From NCBI GenBank assembly GCA_017935565.1, contig JAGBHK010000008.1, forward strand, positions 1-64,000: a stretch of DNA of 64,000 nt, read 5' to 3'. The notes below the pieces were generated by a model. It saw only the letters and a program-made list of their open reading frames with translations, made no database searches and was not told the DNA's origin. Origin of the DNA: Lachnospiraceae bacterium. Lineage in GTDB: Bacteria > Bacillota > Clostridia > Lachnospirales > Lachnospiraceae. Shown here piece by piece: positions 60,059 through 64,000 of this stretch. Position 1 is the stretch's first letter. Every line of letters starts with the position of its first letter. The position numbers were made by a program, and so were the translations under genes.

Positions 60059-61321
60059 TTACGGTATAACCCTCACCGCACAATATGGTCTTGTATAATA
60101 CGCATTACTTATAGTAATACCACTTCTTGGTGTCGAAGCGTGAATAATCTGATTATTACCTATGTAGATGGCAACATGTCCAATTCTTGAGCCGTATTTA
60201 TATAACAATAAATCTCCTGGCTTAATTTTATTCAATGGAATCTGTGTACCAACATACAAATAATCCCCTGATGAACGAGGCAAATCATATCCAAAATGTG
60301 CAAAAATTAATTTTGTAAATCCTGAACAGTCTGTCCCATTTGTAAGGCTATTGCCACCTGAAACATAAGGATTACCCAAAAACTGCATTGCATAATTAAT
60401 CAAATCTACCGCTGTTTGAGATACTTCATCAGATAATTGTGAAGTATCAATTGATGGAACATTCACATTTGGTTTAGTAACAATTACTTCCTTTACTTCA
60501 ATGGCTGTAGGTAAAATATTTCTTTTTTCAACAAATTCAGCTGAAACATAACCAACAAGATTGTTGATATTTATTTTGTACCATCCATCAACTTCGTCTT
60601 CTACTATTTCAAGTAACTCACCATTTGAAACCTGTGTATCAACATCGCAATTTGTATTTGGCTGTTCTCTTACGTTCAAAACATCAGTTGTAACAACTAA
60701 TTTTTCTTCCATATATTCCATAGCAAGTACATTTGCATCGTAACCTGTAACCATAAGTTCAGCATAAACATAACCTTCTACTTTTCCAGACTTAATTTTG
60801 TACCAGCCATTTTCTTCACCCAAAATCTCACAGGCACAGTATCCAGGCATTTTCCCAATAATTTTATCATCAAGGCTTGGACCTTTTCTTACATTGAGAT
60901 ATTCATACGCATTTGAAATACCTAAATTTGTATATCCTGAAACAACTGAATCTTTTGGCACCTCTCCTGTTGTTTCATCAAGATTCTGCACCATATCCTT
61001 TTTCTCTTCTTCAGAAATATCTTCCGAGTTAATCAATTCACTATAATTGTTTACATCTTTAATAAACCCAACAGACTCATAACTTAAAAGACCGGTAGGC
61101 TTATTTAAAACTTCGTCATTTATAATTCCATTTTCCAAAACATCAGCAAATCCAACCTGACTAGCCGATAATTTTCCTGTATATTCAACCTGAATCTCTT
61201 CATTTGATTCAGATTCATTTGAACCATCATTATTTTCTTTTTTTCCAAATTTATTAGCTGCTAATAATAAAACTGCTAATGCACCAACCGCAATACCGGC
61301 CATAAGCAATCTTTTTTTCAT
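60059..61321 (-). CDS. Secreted/anchored NlpC/P60 peptidoglycan endopeptidase with two SH3 domains
   Basis: 420 residues. An N-terminal membrane anchor (about 4-22) is followed by a Ser/Glu/Asn-rich linker. SH3b domains lie at about 130-195 (YLNVRKGPSLDDKIIGKMPG, YKIKSGKVEGYVYAELM) and 208-268 (VLNVREQPNTNCDVDT, WYKININNLVGYVSAEFV). The catalytic NlpC/P60 domain (about 302-420) has Cys332 in NGTDCSGF, His382 in RIGHVAIYIG and the third polar residue His394 in IIHAS. It cuts gamma-D-Glu-diaminopimelate bonds. GGAGG before the ATG overlaps the ribF stop region. Not normally found between ribF and rpsO. Confidence 0.92.
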   Translation of the reverse strand: MKKRLLMAGIAVGALAVLLLAANKFGKKENNDGSNESESNEEIQVEYTGKLSASQVGFADVLENGIINDEVLNKPTGLLSYESVGFIKDVNNYSELINSEDISEEEKKDMVQNLDETTGEVPKDSVVSGYTNLGISNAYEYLNVRKGPSLDDKIIGKMPGYCACEILGEENGWYKIKSGKVEGYVYAELMVTGYDANVLAMEYMEEKLVVTTDVLNVREQPNTNCDVDTQVSNGELLEIVEDEVDGWYKININNLVGYVSAEFVEKRNILPTAIEVKEVIVTKPNVNVPSIDTSQLSDEVSQTAVDLINYAMQFLGNPYVSGGNSLTNGTDCSGFTKLIFAHFGYDLPRSSGDYLYVGTQIPLNKIKPGDLLLYKYGSRIGHVAIYIGNNQIIHASTPRSGITISNAYYTRPYCAVRVIP

Positions 61322-61324
61322 AGG

Positions 61325-62245
61325 CTAACCTCCAAAATTATATTCTCTGCAACCTTTTACATCTTCTTCAATCTGAGCCTTCAAATCTTCAACCGAGCTA
61401 AACTTCTTTTCAGGTCTTACAAATTTGAAAAACTCAATTTCAACACTTTTCCCATACAAATCTCCCGAAAAATCAAGGAAACATGTCTCAACATTTATAG
61501 TTTCATCATTGTTTACTGTTGGCTTTTTACCAATGTTTGTGACACCTTTATATTCATTTCCATCGATACATGCTTTTGTATAATACACACCATTTGGCGG
61601 CAAAAGTTTTGTATTTTCAGGATTTATATTTGCTGTTGGAAAACCGAGTTTTCTTCCAAGTTTCATGCCAGAAACCACTTTACCAATTATTGTATAAGTA
61701 TATCCTAAAAGTTTATTGGCAAGTTCTATTTCGCCAACTCGCACTGATTCTCTAATTCTACTACTGCTGATATCCTTTTTATCATATTTTAATTTTTCTA
61801 AAATTATGACTTCAAATCCATATTCTTTGCCAAGCCTATGAAGTAAAGAAACATCACCAACTCTATCTTTTCCGAAATGAAAATCATCACCACAAACAAT
61901 ATATTTTGCGCCAATCTTATCTACAACAATATCTTTCACAAATTTCTCTGCCGACATACTTAATACTGAAGTATCACACGGATATTCAATGTAGTAATCA
62001 ACATTTCTATTTTCAAGAAACAACTCTTTTTCATATGAAGTGAGAATGCATTCACCTTCCTCCATACCAAGAACCTTTCTTGGCGCAGTCTTAAATGTAA
62101 AAACCACTGATGAAAGACCTTTTTCTTTCAATGAATTCAATCTGTCTATTAACATTTGATGTCCCTTATGCAAGCCATCAAATTTTCCTATTGTTAAGGC
62201 TGTATTATCTAACTTTTCAAATTCCTTATTTGAAATTTTCTCCAT
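61325..62245 (-). CDS. ribF: Riboflavin kinase / FAD synthetase
   Basis: Bifunctional enzyme making FMN and FAD. N-terminal FAD synthetase with GKFDGLHKGHQMLID and SSSRIRESV; C-terminal kinase with GRKLGFPTANI and GVTNIGKKPTV. 306 residues. Co-transcribed with truB (10-base gap). rpsO usually follows; here it is displaced by about 6 kb. Confidence 0.97.
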   Translation of the reverse strand: MEKISNKEFEKLDNTALTIGKFDGLHKGHQMLIDRLNSLKEKGLSSVVFTFKTAPRKVLGMEEGECILTSYEKELFLENRNVDYYIEYPCDTSVLSMSAEKFVKDIVVDKIGAKYIVCGDDFHFGKDRVGDVSLLHRLGKEYGFEVIILEKLKYDKKDISSSRIRESVRVGEIELANKLLGYTYTIIGKVVSGMKLGRKLGFPTANINPENTKLLPPNGVYYTKACIDGNEYKGVTNIGKKPTVNNDETINVETCFLDFSGDLYGKSVEIEFFKFVRPEKKFSSVEDLKAQIEEDVKGCREYNFGG

Positions 62246-62255
62246 AGTGCCTCCA

Positions 62256-63176
62256 CTAATTTAAAAACATTTTTTCAACTTTCAAAAGCCCTTCTTTTTC
62301 ATTGTACGAAAATAAGCCAACAAACTTCTTATTCGTATCATATAACTTTATTTTCTCCCCTGGGGCTATATTTAATTCTTTGTAATTTTCAATAAACTTA
62401 AGTCTAAGAGCATTTCCATTATATAAATTCTTTTCGAACTCACTCTTTATATAAGCGTCTTTATATTGTTCAAATGCCTTTGTAACAGGCATAATATATT
62501 CATTAATCTTTTCTGGTTCACTATTTATTATCTTACTTATTTCATCTAAGGTCAATGCATTTTCAATGGTAAAATTTGAAACTTTTGTTCTCTTCAAACT
62601 CTCCATTGCTGCACCAACACCTAATTTCTTTCCAATATCGTGACAAAGAGTTCTAATATATGTACCTTTAGAACAATCTACAGTCATATATACTCTTGGA
62701 AAATCAATTTTAATGTCTGTTATTCCGTTAATAACAACATGTCGTGGTTCTACCTCTATTTCAATTCCTGCTCTTGCAAGTTCATACAACTTCTTGCCAT
62801 TAACTTTAATTGCACTATACATAGGAGGTGTTTGCATATAGTCACCTTCAAAACTTTTGATTACATTAAGCAATTCCTCATCTGTAAAATCCTCACGATT
62901 AACTACAGTTTCTGAAATTACTTTACCAGACATATCTTGTGTATCAGTAACATATCCTAAAAGCATTACTGCCTCATAGGTTTTATCCTTATCTGTAAGC
63001 ATATCGCACAGTTTTGTACCAACACCAAGACACACAGGCAACACCCCAACCGCATCCGGATCGAATGTTCCTGTGTGACCTATTTTCTTTTGTTTTAATA
63101 TACCTCTTAATTTAGCAACCACATCATGGGATGTAAAAGCTTTTTCTTTATATACATTTATAATGCCATGGTACAT
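62256..63176 (-). CDS. truB: tRNA pseudouridine-55 synthase
   Basis: Forms the T-loop pseudouridine at U55. Catalytic Asp in GHTGTFDPDAVGVLPVCLG, plus GDYMQTPPMYSAIKVNGKKL, and the conserved RTLCHDIG. 306 residues from ATG 63176 (AGGATGG 7 bases upstream); ATG 63188 overlaps that site and is less likely. Directly downstream of the DHH gene. Confidence 0.96.
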   Translation of the reverse strand: MYHGIINVYKEKAFTSHDVVAKLRGILKQKKIGHTGTFDPDAVGVLPVCLGVGTKLCDMLTDKDKTYEAVMLLGYVTDTQDMSGKVISETVVNREDFTDEELLNVIKSFEGDYMQTPPMYSAIKVNGKKLYELARAGIEIEVEPRHVVINGITDIKIDFPRVYMTVDCSKGTYIRTLCHDIGKKLGVGAAMESLKRTKVSNFTIENALTLDEISKIINSEPEKINEYIMPVTKAFEQYKDAYIKSEFEKNLYNGNALRLKFIENYKELNIAPGEKIKLYDTNKKFVGLFSYNEKEGLLKVEKMFLN

Positions 63177-63194
63177 ATTTTTTACCATCCTAAA

Positions 63195-63998
63195 TTAAAT
63201 CTGCTTTTCGATTTCTCTTGTAATATTATTAATTACATCATATACACTACCGTTAAGTACACAGCCTGCCGCTCTTATGTGACCGCCACCGCCAAAATAT
63301 CCGGCAACCTCATTACAATCAACATATTTTTTAGAGCGTAAGCTCACTTTATATTCATATACATCTGTCTGATATATAAATACGGCCACTTCCACACCTA
63401 CAGTAAGTCTTAATTGTTCAACAATGCCGCCTAAATCCTTATGTGTAATTCCAAAGAATTCCATTTCTCTTTTTGAGATTTTTGCAATAATACATTTTCC
63501 ATCAAAAACCAATATGCTCTCCATCAATGCTTTTCCAAGAACCTGATTTTGAACATAACTTCTCGCATAGAAACCTTCATCGATTATGTCAGTAATTTCA
63601 ATACCTTTTTCGATTAGATTTCCTGCAATAGTCATTGTCTTTTTAGATGTACTTTGATATTTAAACACACCTGAATCATGCACCATACCTGTGTATAAAC
63701 ATTCCGCAGTGTTTTTACTAATTTTTTCATCGTCTAATAACTCATACAACACTTCACATGCAGAACTTGCAGTATGATCAACAATATTAATGTCACCATA
63801 TTTTGTATTACTAATATGATGGTCAATAACAAGTGTTTTAATGCCTTTGTTTAAAAGTCCCGCGGCTATCCCAATCCTTTCTGGGTCTGCTGTATCAATA
63901 ACGATAAATAAATCGTAATCGTCATCCTTTACCTCGTCTAGAACTTCATCTAACCCAGCTACATACTTAAGCCTGTCACTGAAATCCTCTAAAAAGGC
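63195..63998 (-). CDS. nrnA: DHH-family phosphoesterase (NrnA-like nanoRNase), 5' end beyond window
   Basis: The reading frame continues to the right edge. Visible motifs are IVIDTADPERIG, the diagnostic DHHISN, and the C-terminal DHHA1 signature GGGGHIRAAGCVL. NrnA degrades nanoRNA and converts pAp to AMP. The gene is cut by the window; about 267 residues are present of the usual about 310-320, so the N-terminal part is missing. It precedes truB-ribF, the normal order (rbfA-nrnA-truB-ribF). Confidence 0.93.
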   Translation of the reverse strand, partial: AFLEDFSDRLKYVAGLDEVLDEVKDDDYDLFIVIDTADPERIGIAAGLLNKGIKTLVIDHHISNTKYGDINIVDHTASSACEVLYELLDDEKISKNTAECLYTGMVHDSGVFKYQSTSKKTMTIAGNLIEKGIEITDIIDEGFYARSYVQNQVLGKALMESILVFDGKCIIAKISKREMEFFGITHKDLGGIVEQLRLTVGVEVAVFIYQTDVYEYKVSLRSKKYVDCNEVAGYFGGGGHIRAAGCVLNGSVYDVINNITREIEKQI

Positions 63999-64000
63999 AT

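Noticed and set aside
1-64000. tRNA, rRNA, prophage, integrase or plasmid features
   Set aside because: No cloverleaf-like or rRNA sequences were seen by eye, and no integrase, transposase or phage structural proteins. A tool-based scan could still find a short tRNA.

Overview
The window looks like chromosome from a low-GC anaerobic Firmicute, most likely Clostridia close to Lachnospiraceae. The support is strong GGAGG ribosome-binding sites, typical Firmicute gene order in several housekeeping blocks, sporulation-related genes (SpoIID-like, a Cys/Gly-rich coat-like protein) and an AT-rich codon style. Family-level placement is inference. About 53 protein genes are present, most on the minus strand. 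I see no rRNA, tRNA, CRISPR array, transposase or prophage.

Layout. 1-8.3 kb: the end of an SPFH gene, then (minus strand) the translation/envelope block rpsB-tsf...pyrH-frr-uppS-cdsA-rseP. It is interrupted between tsf and pyrH by a GC-rich secreted SH3-like gene with its own promoter and terminator, and by a D-2-hydroxyacid dehydrogenase; dxr is not at its usual place. Codon style switches inside rpsB (near 8.03 kb): almost all Gln codons to the left are CAA, while CAG dominates to the right. 8.8-16.2 kb: a zinc-ribbon membrane protein, a 1238-residue Ig-like (BIG2) repeat protein, a DUF1653 protein and NADP isocitrate dehydrogenase. A 234-bp palindromic element occurs at 8.5 and 16.3 kb in opposite orientation; its arms differ by compensatory base-pair changes. 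16.6-28.1 kb: P-type ATPase plus subtilase, three small plus-strand proteins (one extremely Cys/Gly/Asn-rich), a histidine phosphatase, two CobW-like metal GTPases, leuS, an SGNH-hydrolase-like protein and an unknown anchored protein.

28.3-52.7 kb: tyrA, convergent with a long minus-strand series read from uppP through ftsK, fhs, folD, priA, def, fmt, a Zn peptidase, rsmB, rlmN, prpC, prkC, rsgA, rpe, spoIID-like and queA to aroA. It links one-carbon metabolism, protein maturation, rRNA/tRNA modification, ribosome assembly and Ser/Thr signalling. A GH43 glycosidase lies upstream. 53-64 kb: the conserved nrnA-truB-ribF-...-rpsO-pnp block, split between ribF and rpsO by an NlpC/P60 protein and a five-gene accessory operon.

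That accessory operon is the most interesting unit. It starts with a consensus promoter (TTGACA-17-TATAAT) whose spacer holds a run of eight G, followed by a c-di-GMP-I (GEMM) riboswitch with a terminator. It then encodes a small secreted protein of unrecognised family, a membrane-anchored protein with an in-frame amber codon, a large ABC permease resembling bacteriocin-associated membrane proteins, its ATPase and a lipoprotein. The signals suggest surface or antagonistic functions controlled by c-di-GMP and possibly by phase variation.
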